Shown: positions 20,905 through 31,978 of the stretch, piece after piece
Position numbering within the stretch: position 1 is the first letter of the stretch
Layout: each line of letters opens with the position of its first letter
Assembly (NCBI RefSeq): GCF_019059575.1
Contig: NW_024881973.1
Span: forward strand, 62,001 to 126,000
Source: Amphibalanus amphitrite
Taxonomy: Eukaryota; Arthropoda; Thecostraca; Balanomorpha; Balanidae
Direction: 5' to 3'
DNA length: 64,000 nucleotides
Position numbers and translations under genes: made by a program
The notes under the pieces: generated by a model
The model's database searches: none
What the model saw: only the letters and a program-made list of their open reading frames with translations
Told to the model about the DNA's origin: nothing

Positions 20905-23900
20905 AATGTGCGTCAGCATGATAACTTTCTACACATTGCTCCCATTCACTATTTTGAATCCAACAGCAAAGGTAGTAAAGCAAAATGCAGGATAAATCGT
21001 TTCTTTGTCGACTTTATAAGGCATTTCTCATTTTACAGCAGTCTCAATAAAGTTGAAAATCCCAGCAATATCACTTGTGATGCCTGGCGCCTCTTTAGTT
21101 TGACCGAGCCATATTGTTCATGGTCATGGCGAGGCATTATGTCACAGGCCATTGTGACGCGAGCGCTATCGTGGCGATAACGCTATAGCATATACGATGT
21201 CTGGCTGTGATTAGAGGCTACAAATAGACCCCCGCATGGTCAAACTTTCCACGGCGTCTTTCCATCATGGTCACGCGTGATCATGGTAGTTAGCTGCACC
21301 TCAAACTGAAAGATGTTTCATGGGTATTGAGTATTTATTTCATTGGATTCATACTTGCGATTACGATCTGACTTGAAAAATACAGACATTCAATGGAATA
21401 TTGCATTCTTACGCCTGCGAACTGATCCACTTTCAAATGGTTTCCTATGCGTCAGTCACGGCTTTCCTGCACGTTCATTTGAGTCGACCCTATAATCTAT
21501 ATGTAATCACGCACTGCCATATGCAATGTGTAAACCTGATCTGTAGCGGGAGTTCGTCGCTCCATGACCCCCTACGAGGCCCCGCGGCCCGCAGTTGCCC
21601 GATATCCGATCCCACCTGTCAGAGGAGAGGGGCGTAGACGACGCTCGACGCTCAGTCATCTCGCAAAGGACCGCAGGGGCGGATGTGATAGGAGTGTCAA
21701 AGGTCGATATCACTTGTCAGAATATAAGCAAGAAGTCCACTCGGTTTCCGAGATTTGGTGTGTGCGTCACGCAGCTTGACATTGGGCTTTGCCGGATATT
21801 GTATTCATCTCTGCTGTCGTTAGTGCCTAAGATACATTAGTGCCTCTGAAAGTGCGCAGGCATGCATTAAAAGCAGTCATACCTACCTGTGACTTTTGAC
21901 GTACCTAACTTATGATGTGAAAAAGAAAAAAAAAACTGATTTATTGAGAGCCAAAACAGAAGATATTGCTTACCACATATACCAACTGCCATTTTCTGAT
22001 GGCCATGTGTCACTTTGCAATCGCGTGTGTCCACGTGCAGAGAAAAACAAAGCAAATTGCTATATACCTACAGGATTGAACTGTCTTCGTGCGACAGTTA
22101 CAATGATATGGCCCAGCAGGAGAGACACAACAAAATAAAGTAAGACGTGTCCGTTTGACCGGCCACGATTCACCGACCTATCAATTTCAAACAACTTCAA
22201 ATGTAACGTCTTCTGCTGATACGTGTTTGGCAGCCAGCAAAAATCGTCCTAACGGACTTCAAGTGATGACATCATTTGGTCAATAGCATATTCAGCGTTC
22301 GGTAAACGTTGTTAAGCCGATCCCGGACCACGTTATCAAATGCATACGCGTCATTTATTTCCGGTTCTAATCGAGGAATCTAGTCAGGCGTGGGAGGCAT
22401 CGGAAGTGCCCGTCTCGATTTTGAGTACCTGCGGACACTCACGCTGTTCTCGAGCAAATGAATCGTAGTTTTGGATTGGGCTAGGTCAATTGACAATAAG
22501 CTTGTTTATCATTTAGTCATTTGTCTCATTGGGGATAATCGCGTCCTTTGATGATGTCTCAAATATCAACACAGGAGGCCTTCAGTTACCGTCGTATCGC
22601 CAGTCTTGCGCCCGTATAGGACTTTCAGGTCCAGTATAGTACTGATGCCCTATCGAAGCAATTGAACTATAAACCCATTCACTGCGTCAGCGCGCGAAGC
22701 TCACCGCTTGTACTTACGGATGCTTTCGCGTGGTGATACAAAGTAAAGTGGTCAAGAAGTAGGTATGCAAGTTACATTGATTTCAAACCATTTGAAAAAA
22801 TATATGGTGAAAAAGACTTATGATGCCAATTAGATTTCTATAAAAATAAAGCAGTATACGGCCATAAACCATGAACTTTGTGAAAAATTTGCTTCATCTT
22901 CCTTCAGTTACGCTCCCGTTGCACGCTTCTTTCTCATACTGTTATGCTGCACTTTGACTACTCCTCCGAACCCATGACAGCCACAAGTGATGCTTTGCAG
23001 CGTGCAGCTCAGAAGGATGACACAAGCACAGTCAATCGGTCGGCCGATACCGTTTAGTTGACCACTGTCGGTGCCAAGCCGACCCCCGTCGCAGTGACTC
23101 GGGCTGAACCTTTGGTTGGCTGCCAGATGCCGCCAATTATTGTCGTTGGCGACCGTGATTCTACGGCGGACCTCAGCTGACGACGGGTGAGGCAGCTCCC
23201 GTGACCTATCTGACCTGCCAAGCGAGGCTAGCGCCACCAACGGACGACTGACCGGGCAAAACGGTCACAGACATCGACCGATATGGACCGAATGTGACGC
23301 AGTGTCGAAATGCGCATCCCGATGGGCGGTGAGGTCACTAGGCGGAAGTGCTCAGAAGTTTTTGCATAGTGGTTAGTAAATGTTTACATATGTTGGTTGG
23401 ACGAGGAAATTGCTTCATTTTTTGCTTGAATGTCATTGGAACGACTTTTGCAATGTCTGTATGAGGACGTCCCATTATTGCAATCGTTATCTTCCAAACA
23501 TGGAACAGTAAAACACGGTAATAGCATGAATGTTTTTGTCCTTTTCATAAGCAGTTTGTGTTCCCATGATAATTTTATTGTGCTAGCTCCAAATACTTCT
23601 GTAAAGTGCACTACATACCTAAGCTGCTAGCTGCCGTCCGCAATTGGTTTCTAAGAAATCGCTACCGAATAATAAAATAAGCGGGCAGCCAAAATAATGG
23701 AAACACCTGTCGTGAGCTGCTATAATAGGTATGTCTTTCCGTCAGTTTTACAGCAGCACGAATAACATTGTCAAATCCTCGTTAAAGGTAGCTTAAAATT
23801 AGATCGACAAACCTTACGTTGAAAATTCCAATCGCCAGCTAATTCGTGATGTGTGTGTTTCCGACGTCGGTAGCAGTGTCACTGAGAGGACCTTCGCCAC

Positions 23901-24084
23901 CTCGGGAAGACCATTTGGTGCTCTCGCTGGAGGGCCGTTTAACTTCCCATGAAAACCATCATAAAAGCCGAAAATTTACGTTTATTATTATATTTTATAT
24001 TGGTTTGAATTTTGCATCCCGGTTGAACTGAGGCATACCGGGGAACGTTGTATTATATCATATTATATTATGTTATATCATATT
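20905..24084. other. Intergenic, 3.2 kb, nothing recognised
   Basis: Only short frames without domain similarity. Slightly GC-rich patches at 21550-21700 and 23040-23240 have no supporting splice or domain structure. 24048-24080 is a simple AT-rich run. Confidence 0.45.
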
Positions 24085-24214
24085 AGCTGTTTTCACGATG
24101 GCCATCTGGTACACATTTGGTGCACATTTGGTGCAGATCAGGTGCAGATTTGGTCAAATTAGGTACAGTGTGTCTCTTAGTAGCTATCAGCTAGGGTTGC
24201 ACTTTTTGCTTATA

Positions 24215-24669
24215 TGTAAGCCGAAGCGGTTGGGAGTGCAAAATCGTCTCTCTCTTGATTCCGGCTTCCAGTATATTATAACCCAAACGCTCACGCCAGA
24301 ATGCCTTGAGTATCGAGTACCGACATCAACATGTCTAACGCTCTCCGCGTCCTGAAACGTATTAAAATGCCATTAACATAAATCCCGTAATAGGCGCGCG
24401 AACCAAATTGACTAAAGCACACAAACTCATTACAGAAGCGAACATAACAAATATCCGCAAATCAGTCAAAATGATAAACTCACCGTTCAGCAGACGCGCA
24501 GCACAAAACAAGCACAACGCCTTTCGCTGGCGCTCCGATCAGTTTGACCCGTCTGACGGCGCCGGCTGATCGGCCGAGCGCCGGCCGGCCCTCAGGCTAC
24601 GTGACCGCGCTCTCATTGGCTAACCACTAGAGCCGCAGAATACCGACGGTAACAAACACAGTACCTACA
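24215..24669 (-). repeat. Gypsy 3' LTR (455 bp)
   Basis: Starts TGTAGG and ends TTACA on the minus strand. It is preceded by the polypurine tract on that strand and is identical to 35431-35885 apart from one base. Confidence 0.95.
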
Positions 24670-24681
24670 CTCTTCCCCCTT
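24670..24681 (-). promoter_or_regulatory. Gypsy polypurine tract
   Basis: On the minus strand this reads AAGGGGGAAGAG, directly abutting the TG of the 3' LTR, the position of the plus-strand primer in LTR elements. Confidence 0.85.
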
Positions 24682-25000
24682 AACTGAAAAAAAAAAACAG
24701 AACAAAAGCACAGAACAAAACGGGCAAAAACTAAGCATAACATCAAACAGGTTGAGCATTACAAACAGGTCACAATTCACACATCCAGGTGGTCGACGTA
24801 GAAAGAGACGCGTTTCCATGTGGTGGAAACATGGCAACATCGGAGTCTGCGCGCTAGACACCTCAGTCGTCTGTCAGAATCCATTACAGTCTTCACCAGC
24901 CCGGGTCAGGAACTTTATCTGACCGTGTCCGTGCACAACGATTTACATATTACAAAACATCACACTCTACAGATCGGCATGAAATCTAACACAGTAAATA

Positions 25001-27609
25001 TCACCAATCGTCGTACCCTAACCGATCAGGCGGAACACCTTTGGTTCGCCTGTCCGATCGTCTCGGAACGGCACCGGCCTGCCCATCGCTCTCCTGAGCG
25101 GCGGAACTCTCGCCGTCATCAGTCCCCAGACCAGCCTCCTGTTGCACTCTCTGACCAGGGGACCCACTCGGTGAACTGAACGGCACAACGGGCGTGAAAC
25201 TCAACGCGAACGGATTGAGTAATGAAATGACTGGAGCTCGAGACTCGGGGATTACACTGGTAGGATCAGCTGGCTCATCAGAACGGCCATTCCACTGAGG
25301 TCCACCCGCCACCCCCTTTGAGTTACCACTCCCACATTCCATCCCTCGGGGAGACACACGCGCCTGAGTCCCAGATGAGAGATCAGCCGCAGAGCCCTGG
25401 CTAATCCGGGGCTTTAGTCTATTGTGGTGCACGAGGAGAGTCGACTTGGCACCCTCTAATCTAACACGGTAGTTCAGTTCTCCCACCTTATCCACTACAA
25501 CTGCAGGCTTCCAAGGCCTGAGAAACTTATAGTAAGCTCCCTTAGGAACCACACCCTTATGAAGATACACTGCATCACCAGGGGAAAAATTAAAATCGTT
25601 GATTTTCTTCTCGTACAATGCTTTGTTTTTCTGGTGACTTAACCTAGAGTTTTCTAAAGCTACGAGATGCAAACACTTCAAACTGGACCTCAGCTCATCG
25701 AGATACTCTGAGATGCCTCGAGTGCGGCCACGCAGAGGAGCGTCGAGCTCCATCTGAGCAGGAAGACGTGGCTCCCTCCCAAACAGAACACAGTACGGTG
25801 ATACACCTAGTGAGCGGTGGACCTGAGCTCGCAGGCCCAGTAGCAGCAGCGGAAGATTCTTGTCCCACTCTGAATGCTCGTGCTCTTCGAGAAACTTCGC
25901 GAACATGTTGATCAAAGTACGATTAGTGCGCTCGACAATGGAATTGGACATCGGATGAAAAGCTGTCGTGGTCGACCGACTGATACCCAACAGCTCACAT
26001 GTCTTTCTCATGATCTCACCAGTGAAATTCGCGCCACGATCGGAGTGGATTCTTCTCGGACACCCAAAACGTGACACAAATTCACGAACAAAAACAGAAG
26101 CAACCTCAGCAGCCTCCTGCGTCCTCAGTGGATAGGCCTCTACCCACCGTGAGAAGTGGTCAACCACAACAAGAAGGTGGCGATGCCCACTTGGGGTCTC
26201 TGGTAAAGACGACAGAATGTCTAAACCGACTATGTCGAGCGGCTCAGAGGCCGCAAGCTCTCCCAGCGAAGCTCTGGGCGCTGGAACTGGAATGTTCCGC
26301 GAGCCGCATTGAGGACACTTCTTACAGAACGACTCTATCTCTGACAGCATCCGAGGCCACCAGAACCTGAGCTTGACCTGTTGGTACAGTTTGTCAGAGG
26401 CGAAATGGCCACCAGTCGGTCCGGTGTGAAGAGAAGCCAACACACTGCAAATCAGAGAGCGCGGTAAAACAATCTGTAACTGGTCGGTGTCAAACTGCCT
26501 TCGCTTGTACACTCGGTACAGTACACCATTCAGTAGTCGCAGGCGGTACCATTGCGAGAGAAACCGAGCTGCTGTTGCCGAAAGTTCCTTCTTTTTCGGC
26601 TTTCGACCGGCCGACAGATGCCTGCTGATCACAGACAGATCTGCATCTTGGTCCTGCTCATCTCTGAGATAGCTGACTGACCAGTCAGAACAGGACACAC
26701 GAAACACATCGGGAGAAGCCTCGTCTGTCTGACAGGACTTGTCAGTGACATCCAGGGGTCGGCGACTGAGCGCGTCAGGCACGACATGCTCAGCGCCAGG
26801 ACGATGCTCGATTGTGAATTGAAACTGAGCGAGAATTTCATACCAACGAGCCAAGACACCCGTCGGATTTTTGAAGTTTAACAACCAACGGAGGCTGGCG
26901 TGATCGGTTCGAATGATGAACCTGCGACCAAGTAAGTATGGGGCAAACTTGTCAACAAAGAGAACAACAGCAAACATCTCTCGTTTTGTGACGCTGTAAT
27001 TCGACTGGCTCTTAGAGAATCTGTGGCTACCATAAGCTATGACCTTTTCGTCGTCACCGACACGCTGCTTCAGAACGGCACCTGCAGCGTCTTGAGACGC
27101 GTCGGTCTCCAAGATGAAAGTGCCAGCATCAGAACTGAAATCGGGAACAGTCAGGACTGGCGCTTCACATAGCGCGGCACGTAGTTTGTCGAATGACGCC
27201 TGTGCCTCCTCAGTCCAGACAAAAGCCTTGTCCTTGTGCAGCAGACGCTGCAGCGGAGCGGCGATCATAGCGAAGTCTCGAATGTGCTTCCTCATATAAC
27301 TGGCCATGCCGAGGAATGAAGACAGCTGTGCCACGGAACGAGGAATGGGCCAGCTTCGAACTTTCTCAACCTTCTCTGGATCGACAGCTATTCCTTCAGC
27401 TGAGATCACGTGACCCAGAAATTTCACCGTCTTCTGGAATAGTGAACACTTCTGCAGGTTGATGGTCAGACCTGCACTGCGAAGTCGCTGCAAAACGAGC
27501 TCGAGCTTTCCCATGACGTCATCAAAGCTTTTGCCACCAATCAAGATATCGTCAAAGTACGCCAGGGCGGTCTCTGGAGGAACATCACGCAGAACCAAAT
27601 CGAGGAGCC
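25001..27609 (-). pseudogene. Gypsy pol, 3' part: RT C-terminal half, RNase H, integrase
   Basis: A long open frame that carries, in order, the reverse transcriptase active-site box YFDDIL, the RT connection (FLGHVISAEGI), RNase H motifs (ETDASQDAAGAVL, TDHASLRWL), the integrase HHCC zinc region (H...H and CKKCPQCG), and the DDE core (GLDIL, HSDRGANF, and a downstream Glu in NSIVERTNRTL). The C-terminal part resembles a GPY/F-type region ending in basic and acidic sequence. The frame is intact but is separated from its own N-terminal half by the 521-bp duplication, so it cannot be translated as a normal polyprotein. The mature function would be copying and integrating element DNA. Confidence 0.93.
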
Positions 27610-28130
27610 GTCTTGAGACGCGTCGGTCTCCAAGATGAAAGTGCCAGCATCAGAACTGAAATCGGGAACAGTCAGGACTGGCGCTTCACATAGCGCGGCA
27701 CGTAGTTTGTCGAATGACGCCTGTGCCTCCTCAGTCCAGACAAAAGCCTTGTCCTTGTGCAGCAGACGCTGCAGCGGAGCGGCGATCATAGCGAAGTCTC
27801 GAATGTGCTTCCTCATATAACTGGCCATGCCGAGGAATGAAGACAGCTGTGCCACGGAACGAGGAATGGGCCAGCTTCGAACTTTCTCAACCTTCTCTGG
27901 ATCGACAGCTATTCCTTCAGCTGAGATCACGTGACCCAGAAATTTCACCGTCTTCTGGAATAGTGAACACTTCTGCAGGTTGATGGTCAGACCTGCACTG
28001 CGAAGTCGCTGCAAAACGAGCTCGAGCTTTCCCATGACGTCATCAAAGCTTTTGCCACCAATCAAGATATCGTCAAAGTACGCCAGGGCGGTCTCTGGAG
28101 GAACATCACGCAGAACCAAATCGAGGAGCC
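27089..28130 (-). repeat. Exact 521-bp tandem duplication inside Gypsy RT
   Basis: 27089-27609 and 27610-28130 read as identical over their length. Both cover the RT active-site and connection region. 521 is not a multiple of three, so the duplication shifts the frame. No transposon sequence lies at the junction. It could be a real replication or recombination event or an assembly artefact. Confidence 0.92.
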
Positions 28131-29163
28131 TGGCGCACTCATCGGCGCACCATTGATGCCTAGAGGCAAGCGCCTGTGCCTGTAGGATCCAAACGGAGTC
28201 ACAACAGTGGTTTTGTCAGCGTCCTCGGGGGCGACTCCGATCTGATAGTAGCATTGTTTGAGATCGAGGACACAGAAAACAGAATTGCCACCGAGAGAAT
28301 CAAGAAGAGTGTCAACTCTCGGAATACCATAAGCGGGAATTCGAGTCACGGCATTGACTTTCCTTAAATCGGCACATATTCGAATGTTTCCATCCTTCTT
28401 GGACACAACGCAGATGGGAGATCCCCAACTGCTACCGAAATTCTCCTCAAGAATGCCAGCATCCACCATGCGGTCCAGCTCTGCCTTGACTTTCCCTTGA
28501 AGAAACGGAGGGATCCGGCGAGCCGCGGACCGGGTAGGTGGAGCATCACCGGTATCAATATGATGCTGAACCAGAGGCGTGAAACCCAGTCGACCATCAA
28601 TCACGTCCTCGTACTTGGCGAGCAGAGAAATGACAGCTGATCGCTCCGGATCACTAAGATCGCTCTGAGAAAGATCGAGCTGCTCTCGCCAAGTCATTTT
28701 GCTGCTTTCCGTCTCAGCCAGCGGACACTCGGCAACGCCCACCTCAAGCTGTCCGAGCTCAGATCGTTTCCGAATTGTCACCGGTTTGCTGGAAATGTTT
28801 CTCACAATGCAGGGCACAAACTGGCCTGAAACTGAAACAAAGGAGGGCACCAGCTCCACTCCCTCCATATCAGCGTTCGGCTCAAACAAGGCTGGCCCTC
28901 GAAAGTCTGAATTCGGGATGAAGGCCGGTATCACAAGCTCATGACCAGGAGGGACAGAGATGTCTTTCTGCACAATCACTCGTCCAACAGAGACAAGCGA
29001 AGCAGAAACAGACCGGACTACTCGTGACGGCGTCAAAACCAGTTGTCCCCCAGCCAAATCAACAACACACGGACAGGATGCTAGAAATTCAAGGCCGAGC
29101 AGGACTGGGACATCGATAGACTCAGACACAAAGAACGGCATCACTGTCGTCTGACCCGCCAAT
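28131..29163 (-). pseudogene. Gypsy pol, 5' part: protease end and RT N-terminal half
   Basis: Continues the protease (VLLGLEFLA) and then the RT palm and fingers (LDRMVDAGILEE, SPICVVSKKDG, RICADLRKVNAVT, FCVLDLKQCYYQI). At about 28131-28140, next to the duplication, the frame loses one base before the YFDDIL box, so the reading frame runs on into unrelated residues. The 5' side abuts the TTAA element at 29164. Confidence 0.9.
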
Positions 29164-29167
29164 TTAA

Positions 29168-30110
29168 CCCTCGCACGACCAGGCCATTTCTCATAACACG
29201 AACGACCAGGGGGGGGGGGGGTTGTTACGACCCCCCCCTGGCGTTTCGAAACGGAAGGTCGTAGAGCTTAGCGGAAAAAACCAACGGATTGCTCTCAACG
29301 AGATCTCGCGATTGGTGGTATATTTTTTGGTCCTAGGTCAATATTTGACCTACTTATGACCGGTCAAAGGTCAAATTTTCCGAAAAAATCAAACTTTTTC
29401 AACTTTCCGCGGCGATTGCGGCAAAACGGTGGGAGATATCGACTTGAAACCTTCACTATCGTGTTCCTTGATCAATTCTCTATCGTTTGGTATGTATTTC
29501 GTTTCCCTAGCTCTAAAAATGGCGCGTTGGGAGCGCCGGAAGTCGGCAAGGTCACAGTCGGCGGCAGAAATTCGAAAAATCAAAATTTAAATTTTTGAAA
29601 TCTGATTGTATTTTTGGATTTGGGAGGTCCATTTGCTCCCTATAGAAGCTAATATTGCTGCATATTCCCATTGAGGTGACAAGAATTAGCAAAATAGTGG
29701 TTCGGGCGCTTTTCAAAAATAGTACCGGACGCTGTTCCTCTTGTGACGTCATAGCTCCGTGACCTGACCTGACCCGGTCAATTTTCTTGCACCACACGAT
29801 AGCCAATGCTTGCCCCAACATGCATGGGAAGTTTCATCATGATCCATCAAACAATGTGGGTATCACCGGCAGAAAACCTAGGGATTCGGCGCACACGTTT
29901 GGTAACTGTCGGCCGGAGGCTGTACCTCTTATGACGTCATAACTCCGTGACCTGACATGACCCGATCAATTTTTTTCGGCAAAAGATGCGCAAAGGTTGC
30001 CCCAGAGGTTATTGAAAATTTCAGCCCGCTACGACAAGCCGTTTAGCGTGCACTTCGAAAAAACCTCAGGGGGGGGTTGATACAACCCCCCCCCCCTAGG
30101 CGTTCTAGGG
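29168..30110. mobile_element. TTAA-family element inside Gypsy pol, 943 bp
   Basis: Flanked by TTAA at 29164-29167 and 30111-30114. The ends are CCCTCGCACGACC and, complemented, CCCTAGAACGCC, each followed by a G-tract/C-tract hairpin (29210-29240 and 30069-30098). The interior has AGGTCA/TGACCT clusters near 29331-29375, 29758-29780 and 29947-29966. Counting bases, insert plus one TTAA is 947 nt, and removing it would put the protease frames on both sides in the same register, which shows the insertion was precise. It must be younger than the already young Gypsy copy. Confidence 0.92.
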
Positions 30111-30114
30111 TTAA

Positions 30115-30469
30115 GTGACACGTTTGCCCTACCGAGCAATGGCAGAGGGTCCTGAGCTGCGGTCTTGGCCACAACCGACGTCTTCTGAAGAGGCGGCCGA
30201 TTAATTAGAACGTCGAAAACAGACTTGTTCATCAAATTGATACTACTCCCTGTATCGAGCAAAAGACAACATTGAACTCCTCCGACTACTCCATCAAAGG
30301 TCATATCCGGTCTCAAGGGAATCACGCGCTCGAAGTCCTCGGCGGACCCGACTCTGGTGCCGCTCGAGTCTGATGCCCCGGCGACGGCAGGTGCATCTGG
30401 GGAACAGCCATTCCCTGTGGATGTGGAAACGTGACCACCGGCGGTTGCACGCGCGGCTGGTGCGACCAC
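30115..30469 (-). pseudogene. Gypsy retropepsin (protease) 5' part
   Basis: A frame beginning inside the end of gag and offset from it by -1 carries LLLDTGSSINLM, the aspartic protease active-site motif (DTGS). Overlap with gag is about 148 nt, so expression by -1 ribosomal frameshifting is likely, as in other Gypsy elements. It is interrupted after residue GRANVSL by the TTAA element. Confidence 0.88.
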
Positions 30470-31314
30470 TGAGCGCCGCTCTGGTGCGTTGCGCTCATCG
30501 CCCCTCGGAAACCGGGCTGGGGCCGCCCGGGCGGGACGGAACCGACGGCCCCGCTCGGGTTTTCCGTGCTCTCAGACGGACAAACCTTGGCCAAGTGTCC
30601 CTTGACGCCACATCGGTAGCAGACGGAATTGCGACTGCGGCAATCCCGACGGACGTGTCCCTCTCCACCGCAACAGTAACACGTCCTACGTCCGCTCCTG
30701 AAACTCCCTTTCCCCTGGAACTGAGCCAGCTTGGCCTCCAGTTCCTGTACCCTCTGGCGGAGCTGATCAGTCTCTGAACTGACCTGACGGACAGGGGCAG
30801 GCTGACTGATGTGCAATCGAGCTGCACAGCACATGTTGCGGACGGTCACTAGCGCAGCATCAAAAGAAGTGACCCCATCAGAAACCAACCGCGACTGGAA
30901 CTGCATCGGTAGTGCCTGCATGAAGTAATTGAAAAGCAGAGCGTCCGACTCACTGTCAGGGAACGCGGCAGACACTAGTCCCCTTAACCGAATCGCGAAC
31001 GCATCCAGATCAGAGTTCGGCTCGAATCGCAAACCTCGGAGCTGCACTTGGGCCTCTACAGCACTGTGTGAAGGAAAAGCCTGCTTGAGACCAGCAAATG
31101 CCAACGAAATTGACTTCTTAGACGGCTCTGGTAAGCAATCGTATGCATCACGGGCGATCCCCGATAAACACAAGGGAAGTAAACTAACTTGTTTAGTGTC
31201 ATCCCAACCCTGAAAAGCTGCAAATGTCCGGAAATCAGAAACAAATCTAGAGACGGACCCCGTGTTCCCAGCAAAGGTAGGTAACCCAAGTGTAATACCA
31301 GATTGTTGAGCCAT
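30322..31314 (-). CDS. Gypsy Gag polyprotein, 330 residues
   Basis: Structural protein that packages the element RNA. The N-terminal ~190 residues resemble a Gypsy capsid (retrotransposon gag) domain with FRTFAAFQGWDD and YFMQALP. Two CCHC zinc knuckles follow: CYCCGGEGHVRRDC and CYRCGVKGHLAKVC, which bind RNA. The C-terminus is Gly/Pro/Gln-rich. The frame is complete from ATG to stop and, apart from the leader insertion upstream, shows no lesion. Its start is the first ATG after the leader. Confidence 0.92.
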   Translation of the reverse strand: MAQQSGITLGLPTFAGNTGSVSRFVSDFRTFAAFQGWDDTKQVSLLPLCLSGIARDAYDCLPEPSKKSISLAFAGLKQAFPSHSAVEAQVQLRGLRFEPNSDLDAFAIRLRGLVSAAFPDSESDALLFNYFMQALPMQFQSRLVSDGVTSFDAALVTVRNMCCAARLHISQPAPVRQVSSETDQLRQRVQELEAKLAQFQGKGSFRSGRRTCYCCGGEGHVRRDCRSRNSVCYRCGVKGHLAKVCPSESTENPSGAVGSVPPGRPQPGFRGAMSATHQSGAQWSHQPRVQPPVVTFPHPQGMAVPQMHLPSPGHQTRAAPESGPPRTSSA

Positions 31315-31978
31315 GATACCAGTATAAAGGTAATTTGGAAATAGGGAATGAATTTATAAGAGAAAAAATTAATCCAAGTGCAAAGCAGCAGTAACCCGAG
31401 CCTGGGAGCTGATCCAGAGAAAAGTGGAAAGTACCCAGTACGAACGTCTGCACGGCCGCCAAATGATCTAACTATCTAACACAAGCTAATTATATCAACT
31501 CAATGACACAATATCAACTCAAGGAGCACGGCAACTAATGACAAAAAGCAAATAACAAAACACAATGCACAATACACTGTCACTTTCTCACCCTCAATTG
31601 GTCTCCCTCCCCCGCTGCACCTATCAGGAACACAGTAAGGCACCTCACAAAGTCATTAGCCCCACTTCCTCACCTCGAAAATCCACAGTCCGGCGCACCA
31701 GTAGCTCACGCGCGCGAGCAGTCCACAGCGCACGCAGTAGCTCACGGTGCAGTCAGCTGACGCTCCAGCGGTGACCCGTGTCCGCCGGTGCATCCGTCCT
31801 CCCGGCGAGCCACGTCAGGCGCCGGTCGCTGACCTTGGTCAGGCCGCAGTCAGCTGATCACGAGCCAGACAGCCGCCCGGCCGGCGGGCGAGGCAGGTCA
31901 GCTGACCAACCGCCCCAGGCCACGGCCGCCGCGACTCAGCGGAACCCGGTGTCCGCCAGCGCTGAGCCGGCCGCTGAA
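31315..31978 (-). other. Gypsy leader, gag-proximal part
   Basis: Untranslated leader between gag and the 3.3-kb insertion. It is GC-rich at 31680-31978. No host gene. Confidence 0.6.

Noticed and set aside
24682-25000. Possible envelope gene downstream of integrase
   Set aside because: The interval before the polypurine tract is too short and has no open frame with signal or membrane segments.
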